NCBI RefSeq assembly: GCF_014076845.1
Contig: NZ_JACGUT010000082.1
Coordinates: forward strand, 62,001-126,000
Direction of reading: 5' to 3'
Source: Colwellia sp. MB3u-41
GTDB lineage: Bacteria; Pseudomonadota; Gammaproteobacteria; Enterobacterales; Alteromonadaceae
Length of the DNA: 64,000 nucleotides
The position numbers and the translations under genes are program-made. Below the pieces are notes generated by a model, which did not search any database, was not told the origin of the DNA, and was given only the letters and a program-made list of their open reading frames with translations. Shown here in pieces: positions 21,715 to 30,065 of this stretch (position 1 is the stretch's first letter; every line of letters begins with the position of its first letter).

Positions 21715-22772
21715 TGAATTCAGTTATTATTGGTGAGCATGTAATTTCAGAGAATAACCAGCCATTTATTATTGCTGAAGCCGGAATTAATCATAATGGA
21801 GATCTGACAACTGCCTTTAAAATGATTGATGTTGCTGTAGAATCAGGGGTGAATGCGGTTAAATTTCAAACGTTTAAAGCTGAACAATTTTGTGGTGATC
21901 CTCAGCAGATGTTTACCTATAACTCTCAAGGTAAACAAATCACTGAGCCAATGTTAGATATGTTTAAGAGAATGGAGTTTACGGTTGATGAATGGCGACA
22001 AGTAAAAGCGTATTGCGATAAACAAAATATAATGTTTTTATCAACACCACAAAACCCTAGTGATCTCGAATTATTACTTGATATAGGAATCGATGTAATT
22101 AAAGTAGGCTCTGATGATTTTAATAATATCCCCTTATTGAAATCATATAAAAAAGCCAATTTACCAATGATTTTATCCTGTGGCATGGCTGATTTATCTG
22201 ATGTATTTATCGCCCTTGAAGCCGTAGGTGCTTTTGAGGGAGCTCCGATAATTTTGTGCCTATGTACTTCTCAGTATCCAACACCACCTGAAGATATTAA
22301 TTTAGAGAAGTTACGTACATTAAAAGCAGCCTTCCCTATGTTAGTACTTGGGTTCTCGGATCATTCTCAAGGGGCTTTGGCTTCTTCTTTAGCTGTTACG
22401 TATGGTGCCGCATTATTTGAAAAACATTTTACTTTAGATCATAACTTACAGGGGCCTGATCATTGGTTTTCAGAAAACCCTATATCGTTAAAGCAGTGGC
22501 GTGACTCTATTCATCAAGCCTATGTGATGAAAGGCAGCGCAGTTATTAGAGCTACTGAGCAGGAGCTATCTATGCGCACCTTAGCAAGAAGAAGTATTGT
22601 TGCTATTACTGATATAAACCCTAACGATAAGCTAACAGATAAAAACATCGGACTACGTAGACCTGGCGATGGTTTACCACCAATTCTATGGGATAAAGTA
22701 GTGGGTTTTTCAGCAAACAAAGTAATTAAACAAGGTACTAAAATAAATTTTGGTGACTTTATCGACTCATAA
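21714..22772 (+). CDS. Nonulosonic acid synthase of the NeuB/PseI/LegI family
   Basis: This 352-residue enzyme condenses phosphoenolpyruvate with a six-carbon amino sugar to make a nine-carbon sialic-acid-like sugar. The TIM barrel carries IIAEAGINHNGDL, AVKFQTFKAEQF, LGFSDHSQG and LFEKHFTLD; the C-terminal antifreeze-like SAF domain has RRPGDGLPP. With pseB, pseC and pseG present, pseudaminic acid is the simplest product. Yet the first two motifs look more like NeuB/LegI (sialic or legionaminic acid synthases) than Campylobacter PseI, so the exact product is open. Confidence 0.88.
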   Translation: MNSVIIGEHVISENNQPFIIAEAGINHNGDLTTAFKMIDVAVESGVNAVKFQTFKAEQFCGDPQQMFTYNSQGKQITEPMLDMFKRMEFTVDEWRQVKAYCDKQNIMFLSTPQNPSDLELLLDIGIDVIKVGSDDFNNIPLLKSYKKANLPMILSCGMADLSDVFIALEAVGAFEGAPIILCLCTSQYPTPPEDINLEKLRTLKAAFPMLVLGFSDHSQGALASSLAVTYGAALFEKHFTLDHNLQGPDHWFSENPISLKQWRDSIHQAYVMKGSAVIRATEQELSMRTLARRSIVAITDINPNDKLTDKNIGLRRPGDGLPPILWDKVVGFSANKVIKQGTKINFGDFIDS

Positions 22773-22796
22773 ATTCAATTAATTACGGGAATAGTA

Positions 22797-24182
22797 ATGA
22801 AAAAATTTAAACATACAATAGTTGGCGGAGGAATAGCAGGCTTGCTGGCGAGCATTTTAATTAAAAAGCAGAACCCGGATGATTCTGTTTGTTTAATTGA
22901 GACAGAAGATAAATGTGGAGGATTATTAAAATCCATAAAATCTTCTCAAGGATATGAGTTTGACTATGGTACCCATATTTTAGGTGAAACAGGCATTAAA
23001 GAACTTGATGAAATTTTAATGCCAACAATGCCGTCTAACAATTGGTCAACATTACCTATTCTCAAGTCAGGAAATGTGGTGAATGGTTATTATCATAAAA
23101 TGTCACAACTTCTGTATGCTCGTGCGCTACCAGAAAGTGTATTAGAAAAAGCAACCTATCAACTGCTATCAGCAGATCATAAAAAAGCAAAGCAGGCCAA
23201 TAACTTACAAGAATATTGTTACGATATGTATGGTGAAACTTTTACCGAAAAGTTATTTAAGCCCTTAATGAAAAAATTAATAAATAAAGAACTAGAGGAT
23301 ATTCATCCTTCAGCTTTACAACTATTTGGCTACAATCGTTTAATCATAGGTCCAGCTCAAATGATGAAAACGTTAAAAAAAACGCCTCTGTTAGATAATA
23401 TATTAGGTTTTGAAAGCTATAATGAAGGTGTTTCATCACTCAATAATTACTATCCTAAGCATGGTAAAGGTATCGGTTTATGGGTAGACGATTTAGTTGA
23501 AAAAGCGACCGCTCTTAATGTTAAATTTTTACTAAATACTAAAATAAATAGTATTTGTTATAACAAAAATAAAATAAATACCTTAACCCTTTCAAACCAT
23601 GAATATCCAAGAATAGAGGTCGAAAATCTTATTTGGACAGCACCGCTCTTTCCTCTAATAAAACTTGCTGGATTAGACTTTACATCTAAATACAAGCCGA
23701 GTTTTAGTCGTGTAATTTTACATAATTTTGTTTTTGATCAGCCATTTGATACCCATAACTTTCATGTCTATTGTAATGATCCAAACATGAAAAGCTTTAG
23801 AATAACATTATATTCAAATATTGCAGAAGCAGGTGAAATCAATGGCCCTAACCGCTGTACTGTCGAAGTACTATCAAATGATAAGTTAAATAATGACATT
23901 ACTAATAGTGAAATATTACAAATGGAAAACAATATTTTAGCTGAATTGAAAACCATGGGTATTATTACCCTTTCAACAAATACACTTTACCGATCCACGG
24001 TGATAACCAATGATGGTTTTCCTGCATTTACCAATGATTTTGTTAATGAATTATCTCGGCAAAAAAACTGTGTCAATGAAAACATTGAAAATATTCAATT
24101 ACTTGGGAAAGCGTCAGCCAATAATTTTTTTATGGCTGACGTGTTAGTAGAAGTTTTCAATACCTATAACTGCCAAAATTAA
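22797..24182 (+). CDS. FAD-dependent amine oxidase/UDP-galactopyranose-mutase-like oxidoreductase
   Basis: The 461-residue protein has an N-terminal dinucleotide loop, VGGGIAGLLASILI, and a second acidic strand end, CLIETEDKCGGLLKSI, typical of the protoporphyrinogen oxidase/amine oxidase group that includes UDP-galactopyranose mutase-like proteins. A DYGTHILGE segment follows. It lies 24 bases after the synthase gene. Its role is unknown; by context it could oxidise, isomerise or desaturate a sugar or acyl group. Not part of the canonical pseudaminic pathway. Confidence 0.72.
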   Translation: MKKFKHTIVGGGIAGLLASILIKKQNPDDSVCLIETEDKCGGLLKSIKSSQGYEFDYGTHILGETGIKELDEILMPTMPSNNWSTLPILKSGNVVNGYYHKMSQLLYARALPESVLEKATYQLLSADHKKAKQANNLQEYCYDMYGETFTEKLFKPLMKKLINKELEDIHPSALQLFGYNRLIIGPAQMMKTLKKTPLLDNILGFESYNEGVSSLNNYYPKHGKGIGLWVDDLVEKATALNVKFLLNTKINSICYNKNKINTLTLSNHEYPRIEVENLIWTAPLFPLIKLAGLDFTSKYKPSFSRVILHNFVFDQPFDTHNFHVYCNDPNMKSFRITLYSNIAEAGEINGPNRCTVEVLSNDKLNNDITNSEILQMENNILAELKTMGIITLSTNTLYRSTVITNDGFPAFTNDFVNELSRQKNCVNENIENIQLLGKASANNFFMADVLVEVFNTYNCQN

Positions 24183-24191
24183 AGAGTTGCA

Positions 24192-24665
24192 ATGCATATA
24201 AATATTTTTAGATCCCTTTTTGAAAAGTTAACGCATTTTAAAAAAAATAAGTTTCATCCTTTGGTGTGGATTAATGGCAATCCACAAATAGGTATAAATG
24301 TTTACATTGGTGGTATGTCAGAAGTTAATGCGACTGGTTGCAACGTAAGTATTGGTGAAAATTGTGATATTGCCTCCTTTGTAGCTATTAATTCGGCAGA
24401 CTCCCATAAATTGACTTTAGGAATTAGTGATTGTGTTGTACGTAAAGATATTATCATTGAGCATAATGTTTTCATTGGCTCACATTCAGTCATAAAAGGT
24501 GGTGCTAAAATTGGACATCATAGTGTTGTTGCCGCGGGAACAATTGTTGAAAGTGGAGAGATCCCCCCATATTCACTGGTAATAGGAAACCCTATGGTGG
24601 TAAAAGCAGGACATTACTTTGATGCTTGTAAAAAAATTCTGATTACAAATGAATTACACAGATAA
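24192..24665 (+). CDS. Hexapeptide-repeat (left-handed beta-helix) acyltransferase
   Basis: This 157-residue protein shows successive hexapeptide-type turns (NPQIGINVYIGG, CNVSIGENCDIA, NVFIGSHSVIKGGAKIGHHSVVAAGTIVE) and ends VIGNPMVVKAG, the usual end of trimeric LbH acetyltransferases. His residues in IIEHNVFIGSHS may be catalytic. It is short for the family, with a small N-terminal cap. It probably acetylates or acylates a sugar amine or hydroxyl; its substrate is not known. Gap to the previous gene nine bases, to the next three. Confidence 0.78.
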   Translation: MHINIFRSLFEKLTHFKKNKFHPLVWINGNPQIGINVYIGGMSEVNATGCNVSIGENCDIASFVAINSADSHKLTLGISDCVVRKDIIIEHNVFIGSHSVIKGGAKIGHHSVVAAGTIVESGEIPPYSLVIGNPMVVKAGHYFDACKKILITNELHR

Positions 24666-24668
24666 ACG

Positions 24669-25697
24669 ATGATAGTCGACTCACAAAATATGATCCCACA
24701 TAACAGACCCTCTTTAGGGCAGGAAGAAGTGAAGGTGACCGAAAATATTGTGCTATCTAACCAGTTAGTATCATCAAAAAATATTTTTCACTTTGAAAAT
24801 GAAATATGTGATTTTATTGGCTTACCGCATGGTCATGCTGTGGCCGTATCGACAGGTTCTGCCGCACTTTTTTTAGCATTAACCGCATTAAATAGTAAAA
24901 AAGTAGCAATCCCATCCTATGTTTGTCACTCTCTAAAACAGGCGACTAAGCTTGCCAAAGCAGAATGCGACATTCTTGATACGAAAGAAAATACGACTAT
25001 TATTTGCCCAATAGCATTAGCAAAAAGCCAAGCAGATACGTTAATTTATCCCTATATATTTGGACAAACAAGCGAACTCCCTAATTTTTCAGGGCATATT
25101 ATTGAAGATATTGCACAAGCATTAGGAGCAAGTATTAATGGCAAGGCTTTAGGTACTATTGCTGATATTGGAGTGCTATCATTTTATGCAACAAAGTTAA
25201 TAACCAGTGGTGGTCAAGGTGGCATGGTCGTTAGTAAAAACAAAGACTACATTGATGCCATTAGAAATTATTTAGCTTTTGATACAAATGCAGATGGTCA
25301 AGAGCACTTCAATTTTCCATTAACTGAAATACAAGCTGCAATAGGTCGTGTTCAATTAAGAAAATTACCATTATTTATTGACAAAAGAGCTCTAATTTAT
25401 CAACTATATCAACGAGCAAATTTACCTTTGCTTAATGGGAGTATTAATAGTGGAGAAGAATTTATTTCTGTACGTTATCGTGCTGTACTTATTACACCGA
25501 AAGCCAAGGCTTTAATTGCGCATCTCGCTGAGCATAATATTAGTGCTATTGTTCCGATTGAAGATTGGGAACTATTGGCTGCAACCCAAAATGCGATTAA
25601 ACTCGCAAACAATACAGTTTCTTTACCAATATATCCGACGCTTACTTTGCGAGAAGCAGAGGAAATAGCGATGTTATGTCAAAAATTTTTAAGATAA
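24669..25697 (+). CDS. DegT/DnrJ/EryC1/StrS-family aminotransferase, second in the operon
   Basis: The 342-residue PLP protein begins MIVDSQNMIPHNRPSLGQEE. It has the substrate-loop HAVAVSTGSAALFLAL, the IIEDIAQALGASI segment with the PLP-stabilising Asp, and the probable Schiff-base lysine in LSFYATKLITSGGQGG. It differs clearly from PseC and is shorter. It may aminate a second position on the sugar or a substituent. FNFPLTEIQAAIG is the family C-terminal signature. Close spacing keeps it in the operon. Confidence 0.8.
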   Translation: MIVDSQNMIPHNRPSLGQEEVKVTENIVLSNQLVSSKNIFHFENEICDFIGLPHGHAVAVSTGSAALFLALTALNSKKVAIPSYVCHSLKQATKLAKAECDILDTKENTTIICPIALAKSQADTLIYPYIFGQTSELPNFSGHIIEDIAQALGASINGKALGTIADIGVLSFYATKLITSGGQGGMVVSKNKDYIDAIRNYLAFDTNADGQEHFNFPLTEIQAAIGRVQLRKLPLFIDKRALIYQLYQRANLPLLNGSINSGEEFISVRYRAVLITPKAKALIAHLAEHNISAIVPIEDWELLAATQNAIKLANNTVSLPIYPTLTLREAEEIAMLCQKFLR

Positions 25698-25701
25698 TTA
25701 G

Positions 25702-26415
25702 ATGAGTCTCACCATTAAAGCAAAAAAAATAATATCGATTAACCAACCGGCCTATTTACCTTGGTTGGGATATTTTGAACGTATATCCAATAGCGATCAT
25801 CACGTAGTACTAGATCATGTACAATTCGAAAAAAACGCCATGATCAATCGTAATAAAATACAAACGTCTAATGGATCTTTAATATTAACAGTGCCAATAA
25901 AAACTTCAGGTGGATTTGGCCAATTAGCCATTAATAACCTAACTATAAGTGAACAAAAAAAATGGCAAAAAAAACATTGGCAAAGTATTTATTTTAGCTA
26001 TAAAAAAGCACCTTTCTTTGAAAAATATCATGATGAACTTGCATTCTTTTATCAACAACCTTGGCTGAAATTAAACGATTTATTAAAAGCACAGTTACGC
26101 TTTTTTGTTAAAGCTTTAGGTATTAACACCACTATAAGTTTCAGTAGCGAGGTTAATTGGCAACGAACAAAGTCTGATCTGGTGTTAGAGATTTGCCAGA
26201 AATATGACGCTGACCATTATATTTCTGGCACACTTGGTCGTAATTATTTAAATCTAAATACATTTGTTCAAGCTAATGTTAGTGTTGAATATCAAGACTA
26301 CAAACACCCACATTATCAACAATTTAAAGCAGAATTTAGTTCACATTTATCTTTGCTCGATCTTTTACTGCACCATGGCGATAAAAGTTTGAAAATATTA
26401 AGGAACTCACCATGA
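25702..26415 (+). CDS. WbqC-family protein
   Basis: The 237-residue protein has the WbqC pattern ISINQPAYLPWLGYFERI near its start, followed by FEKNAMINRNKI and the GTLGRNYLNL segment. WbqC-like proteins occur in O-antigen and nonulosonic-acid gene sets. Their biochemical role is poorly established; a part in attaching amino-acid or acyl groups to amino sugars is a common guess. It ends in a four-base overlap with the following deacetylase gene, suggesting paired function. Confidence 0.8.
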   Translation: MSLTIKAKKIISINQPAYLPWLGYFERISNSDHHVVLDHVQFEKNAMINRNKIQTSNGSLILTVPIKTSGGFGQLAINNLTISEQKKWQKKHWQSIYFSYKKAPFFEKYHDELAFFYQQPWLKLNDLLKAQLRFFVKALGINTTISFSSEVNWQRTKSDLVLEICQKYDADHYISGTLGRNYLNLNTFVQANVSVEYQDYKHPHYQQFKAEFSSHLSLLDLLLHHGDKSLKILRNSP

Positions 26416-27083
26416 AAAACATACTTATCGTCGTTGCCCATAGTGATGATGAAACATTAGGAATGGGAGCCACTATTGCTAGGCATACCGCTAATGGCGA
26501 TACCGTTAATGTAATGTTTATGACAGATGGTGTTTCTTCTCGCTCTAATAGTACTAATTCCGCTTGTAAAGAACGCCATTTAGCCGCTCAAAAGGCTATG
26601 AAAATACTCGGTGTTACCAATTTGCATTTTTTTGATTTTCCAGATAACAGCATGGATACCGTACCGCTCATTCAACTTGTTAAAGCTGTTGAGTCGGTCA
26701 TTGAGCACCGAAATCCTGATACTATTTACACTCATTACGCATATGATTTAAACATTGACCATCAACTCACTCATTCAGCTGTAATGACAGCATGTCGTCC
26801 TCAACGTAACTCAACAGTTCACACTATTTTGTCTTTCGAAGTGCTATCGAGTACAGAATGGAGTTCACCGAGTACTCCTACATTTAACCCACAATACTTT
26901 GTCAATTCATCTCATTTCTGGGAAAAAAAACAACAAGCATTACAATGTTATGCTCAAGAATTAAGGGATTTCCCTCACAGTCGTAGTTTACCCTGTATTG
27001 AAGCACTAGGAACACTGCGGGGAGCGACAAATGGCTTTGAAAAGGCAGAAGCATTTTATATTGAAAGAATATTAATCTCTTAG
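26412..27083 (+). CDS. PIG-L/LmbE-family N-deacetylase
   Basis: The 223-residue protein shows the PIG-L zinc-binding motif as AHSDDETLG (residues 9-17), where the usual AHPDDE has Pro replaced by Ser; His, both Asp and Glu remain. A second metal/catalytic region, THYAYDLNIDHQLTH, fits the HxxDxxxDH pattern. Family members remove N-acetyl groups from GlcNAc-type sugars. In this operon it could de-acetylate a sugar before another acyl group is added. ATGA overlap with the WbqC gene. Confidence 0.83.
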   Translation: MKNILIVVAHSDDETLGMGATIARHTANGDTVNVMFMTDGVSSRSNSTNSACKERHLAAQKAMKILGVTNLHFFDFPDNSMDTVPLIQLVKAVESVIEHRNPDTIYTHYAYDLNIDHQLTHSAVMTACRPQRNSTVHTILSFEVLSSTEWSSPSTPTFNPQYFVNSSHFWEKKQQALQCYAQELRDFPHSRSLPCIEALGTLRGATNGFEKAEAFYIERILIS

Positions 27084-27102
27084 CATCTTAGAGGAAAAAA
27101 TT

Positions 27103-27636
27103 GTGCAATTAAAAAACAAACATAACGGTGATGTATTCTTACAGTATATTAGTCTAAATGACGTTAATTCAACTTATGTAAACTGGTTAAATGATCCTCA
27201 AGTAAACCAATATTTAGAAACGCGTTTTCAGCAACAAACCCTGTCATCAGTAACATGTTTTGTAGAAGATATTTTAGCAAATCATAGTGATCACTTATTC
27301 ACTATTAGAAGCCATCTCAATGGCCATATTGGTAATATTAAAATAGGGGGGATTAATAAACATCATGGTGTTGGGTATATCAGTTTATTTATTGGTGATA
27401 AAACTGTATGGGGTAAAGGTTACGCTAAGCAAGCGATACAATTAGTTAGCGATTATGCTTTTAATACTTTGCAACTAAGAAAATTATCTGCTCGCGCTTA
27501 TCAACCTAACATTGGTAGTACAAAAGCTTTTCTAAGTGCGGGTTATAAACACGATGGGATATTTAAAGATCACTTTGTGTTGCACGGAAAATCCTGTGAT
27601 CTGATCCAAGTATGCTTATTTAAAAGTGAGCCTTAA
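27103..27636 (+). CDS. GNAT acetyltransferase, RimJ/RimL-type (probable PseH role)
   Basis: The 177-residue protein starts at a GTG preceded by GAGG and has a GNAT core: IGNIKIGGINKHHGVGYISLF, then the acetyl-CoA loop GDKTVWGKGYAKQAI and NTLQLRKLSARAYQPNIGS. It would N-acetylate C4 of the UDP-amino-altrose made by PseC, the PseH step between PseC and PseG, since no other GNAT is present. It could instead act on a side chain. It is the last gene of the operon, before a terminator. Confidence 0.75.
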   Translation: MQLKNKHNGDVFLQYISLNDVNSTYVNWLNDPQVNQYLETRFQQQTLSSVTCFVEDILANHSDHLFTIRSHLNGHIGNIKIGGINKHHGVGYISLFIGDKTVWGKGYAKQAIQLVSDYAFNTLQLRKLSARAYQPNIGSTKAFLSAGYKHDGIFKDHFVLHGKSCDLIQVCLFKSEP

Positions 27637-27757
27637 AGTTAATTCACCCCGGTATAACTATCTCAACAAACAGGTTTTAACGGGATTACTATAATGTATT
27701 TCAGTACACTTGTTAGTGCAATAAATGCACAAAAACAAGATTTCCCATGAGTAAATG

Positions 27758-27795
27758 TAAACAATATGCCATCTCATATTGTTTATGATTTTTTT
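27758..27795 (+). terminator. Terminator of the sugar operon
   Basis: An 11-base perfect stem, TAAACAATATG (27758-27768) and CATATTGTTTA (27775-27785), with a six-base loop, is followed by GATTTTTTT. It ends the plus-strand glycosylation operon just before the convergent Maf gene. Confidence 0.8.
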
Positions 27796-27798
27796 ATG

Positions 27799-29799
27799 TT
27801 AGATTTTAGATGGTTTATTATATGAAGTTAAAAACTCTTTATAAAGACTATTGAGATGCTTTCTAAATTTATTTAAGCAAAAATTAATAAACTCTTTTCG
27901 CTGTTCTAGGTCATCATAATAATAACAATTTGTCATGATGTACGCTTGAAAGTATCTAAAAGTTCCTTGTATTAACCAATAACTCATTTGATAATTTTTG
28001 TTAAACTTTAATTTCATCAGCAAAGTATTTTGTAGCGTAAATTGCTGTGATAACTCTTCTCTGGTAGAGATATCCATCGAAGTAAACCCAATTAACTGCT
28101 CTAAAATAACTTTAACTTCTTTAAAGGATTGTTTAATCGCTTTATCTAGTTTTTTTGCGTTAAACTGTCGATTATCAAAAGCATTAGCTAATAATTCATC
28201 TAAAGATAAGCTTTTAGTATCAAAATCATCAAATGATGGAATATCGTCTAAAAGCATTGGTGTTGTATACTGAATCTTTGCTCCATCAGAACAGTTGTAA
28301 ACATTAGCAATACGATGACTTTCAAGGAGCAGTTCCATGTTTCCTCTAGAGCTATCAAAAATAGAAGTGGTAAATACGCTTTCAGAAAAATTACCTTCAA
28401 CTTTCATATCATCATTATGTTCAGCAACAGGTGTAAAACCTTCATCATAATAGATACTTTCTTTAGAATGATGATGTGTCTGACTTTTATACCCTAAATC
28501 GACCCCAATAAAATAAATCTCTTTGAAACCTAAAGAGGTTATAATCGCTAACGCAGTATTACTCACCGTTGGGTTACTATATTCAGGTGCTGCATACATA
28601 TCAAGTTTGTCATATTGTTGAATAAGTTTACCACCAGCATCAGAAAGTTTAGTCAGTAACAATGGATTTTTGAAGCGCTTTAGTAACTCAGGATACACAG
28701 TGTTAAAAGCAATAATTTGAATATCTCTCAGTTTAATATCACGAGTTTCTTGTTGTTTTTCTATCACTTCAATAAAAGGAAGTAATGCTGCTGTTCTTTC
28801 CATTTCTACATGAATATCTGGCTTAATATTATATGTTAATAGTGCTTTTAAGGCCGTTCCGCAACTAACAATAATAATATTGTCTGCATTTTTTTGTAAA
28901 TACTCAACGCTTGAATCTAAAGAAGGTCCATTAGCAACAATAAATACTGGCTTTTCAGCAATAGGATTATCTATACTTTTTGTCTGTTTACACATTTTAA
29001 AACCAGACTGAATATTAGTTAATGTGTGTGTAATACTAATAATTTCATCTTCCATAAAGCCCCAACCAGCCCCCCAGCGATGACCAATTTCATAAAAAAG
29101 CTTAAGTGTTGCATCAGTCATTTCACTCGTATAGTGGCGATATAGGAAAAAACGGCTTAAATTGAAATGTCCCTGTTGATGAAGCATGTTTGAAACCGCA
29201 TTTACAATACCCGCTGCACTTCCTCCAATACGAACAGAAAACCGCCCTCCTAAGCCTATACACTTTTCAATGATAGGCTTAAGTTCAATACAATGAAGCA
29301 TCGCGAAAAAAGCATCTTTTGATGGCTCACACAACAGAAAATTGACAACTGACTTTTGTTTGAATAATTCGTCTATTTGATACCCCAAGCCAGCACCAAT
29401 CATACAAATAAAATCAATACAATCGTCATCTATTGGCCGTTTAATTGTATCCTTAACATCAGTTTGCCGTTTTTGCATAATTTGTTTTAAGACTGCCGCG
29501 TGTTTAAACACCACATTCTCATCTTCTTGATGATCTAAAGCATAAGTAATCATCGTAGGGTGTTTAATAAATAGTTCAACTTGCTGCTTTGCAAAATTTA
29601 TTGGGTTATCGTAAACAAATCTATCATTATTGAAAAAATTGGCACTCCCTGTTTCATCGATTGCAACTCCAGAACCTTCTATTTGATAATCTTTAAATTC
29701 TTCGTAAACTTCGGGTATATATACCTTTAGGGCATTAAGATTTGCAAGTAACGTTGTATGAAGTAACATTTTTTGAATTGTAACTAATTGGTCTTCCAT
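27799..29799 (-). CDS. Motility-associated factor glycosyltransferase (Maf, DUF115)
   Basis: Maf proteins transfer CMP-activated nonulosonic acids onto flagellin Ser/Thr in the cytoplasm. From ATG 29799 (GGAG six bases upstream) the protein has 666 residues; a frame to 29943 adds 48 hydrophobic residues that look like untranslated leader. The central DUF115 domain is marked by VFIVANGPSLDSSVEYLQ, NIKPDIHVEMERTAALL and IYFIGVDLGYKSQTHHH. The N-terminal FICMIGAGLGYQIDELF region is typical of Maf. It lies between the sugar operon and fliD, facing the operon, which fits it being the flagellin transferase. Confidence 0.88.
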   Translation of the reverse strand: MEDQLVTIQKMLLHTTLLANLNALKVYIPEVYEEFKDYQIEGSGVAIDETGSANFFNNDRFVYDNPINFAKQQVELFIKHPTMITYALDHQEDENVVFKHAAVLKQIMQKRQTDVKDTIKRPIDDDCIDFICMIGAGLGYQIDELFKQKSVVNFLLCEPSKDAFFAMLHCIELKPIIEKCIGLGGRFSVRIGGSAAGIVNAVSNMLHQQGHFNLSRFFLYRHYTSEMTDATLKLFYEIGHRWGAGWGFMEDEIISITHTLTNIQSGFKMCKQTKSIDNPIAEKPVFIVANGPSLDSSVEYLQKNADNIIIVSCGTALKALLTYNIKPDIHVEMERTAALLPFIEVIEKQQETRDIKLRDIQIIAFNTVYPELLKRFKNPLLLTKLSDAGGKLIQQYDKLDMYAAPEYSNPTVSNTALAIITSLGFKEIYFIGVDLGYKSQTHHHSKESIYYDEGFTPVAEHNDDMKVEGNFSESVFTTSIFDSSRGNMELLLESHRIANVYNCSDGAKIQYTTPMLLDDIPSFDDFDTKSLSLDELLANAFDNRQFNAKKLDKAIKQSFKEVKVILEQLIGFTSMDISTREELSQQFTLQNTLLMKLKFNKNYQMSYWLIQGTFRYFQAYIMTNCYYYDDLEQRKEFINFCLNKFRKHLNSLYKEFLTSYNKPSKI

Positions 29800-30065
29800 T
29801 GATTGCTCCAGCTTATCGGCTGATATATTAATTATATCTATTTTCACACGGTTATATGGGAGAAACCAAGCAAAATTCAAGCCAAAATCTATAAAAAAAT
29901 ATAAAATTAATCGTTTGAGCTTAAATTCGGGCTTTAAATTCAAGTTTTAAATTGGGGTGTCTTATTGATAACCGCAGAGGAGGCTGCATAAAATAAATAA
30001 TTTATGACTAACTATTTTAACCCGTATTATAACAACCAGATTAAAGTAATAATTTTATAGTATGA

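Noticed and set aside
29813-29820. Perfect sigma-28 -10 box GCCGATAA on the minus strand just before maf
   Set aside because: It lies only 13 bases before the ATG, overlapping the ribosome-binding site region, and the -35 (AGATATAA) does not match, so a transcript from it would lack a usable leader.
29800-29943. 48-residue hydrophobic N-terminal extension of Maf
   Set aside because: The ATG at 29799 has a good ribosome-binding site and begins the conserved region; Maf proteins are cytoplasmic.
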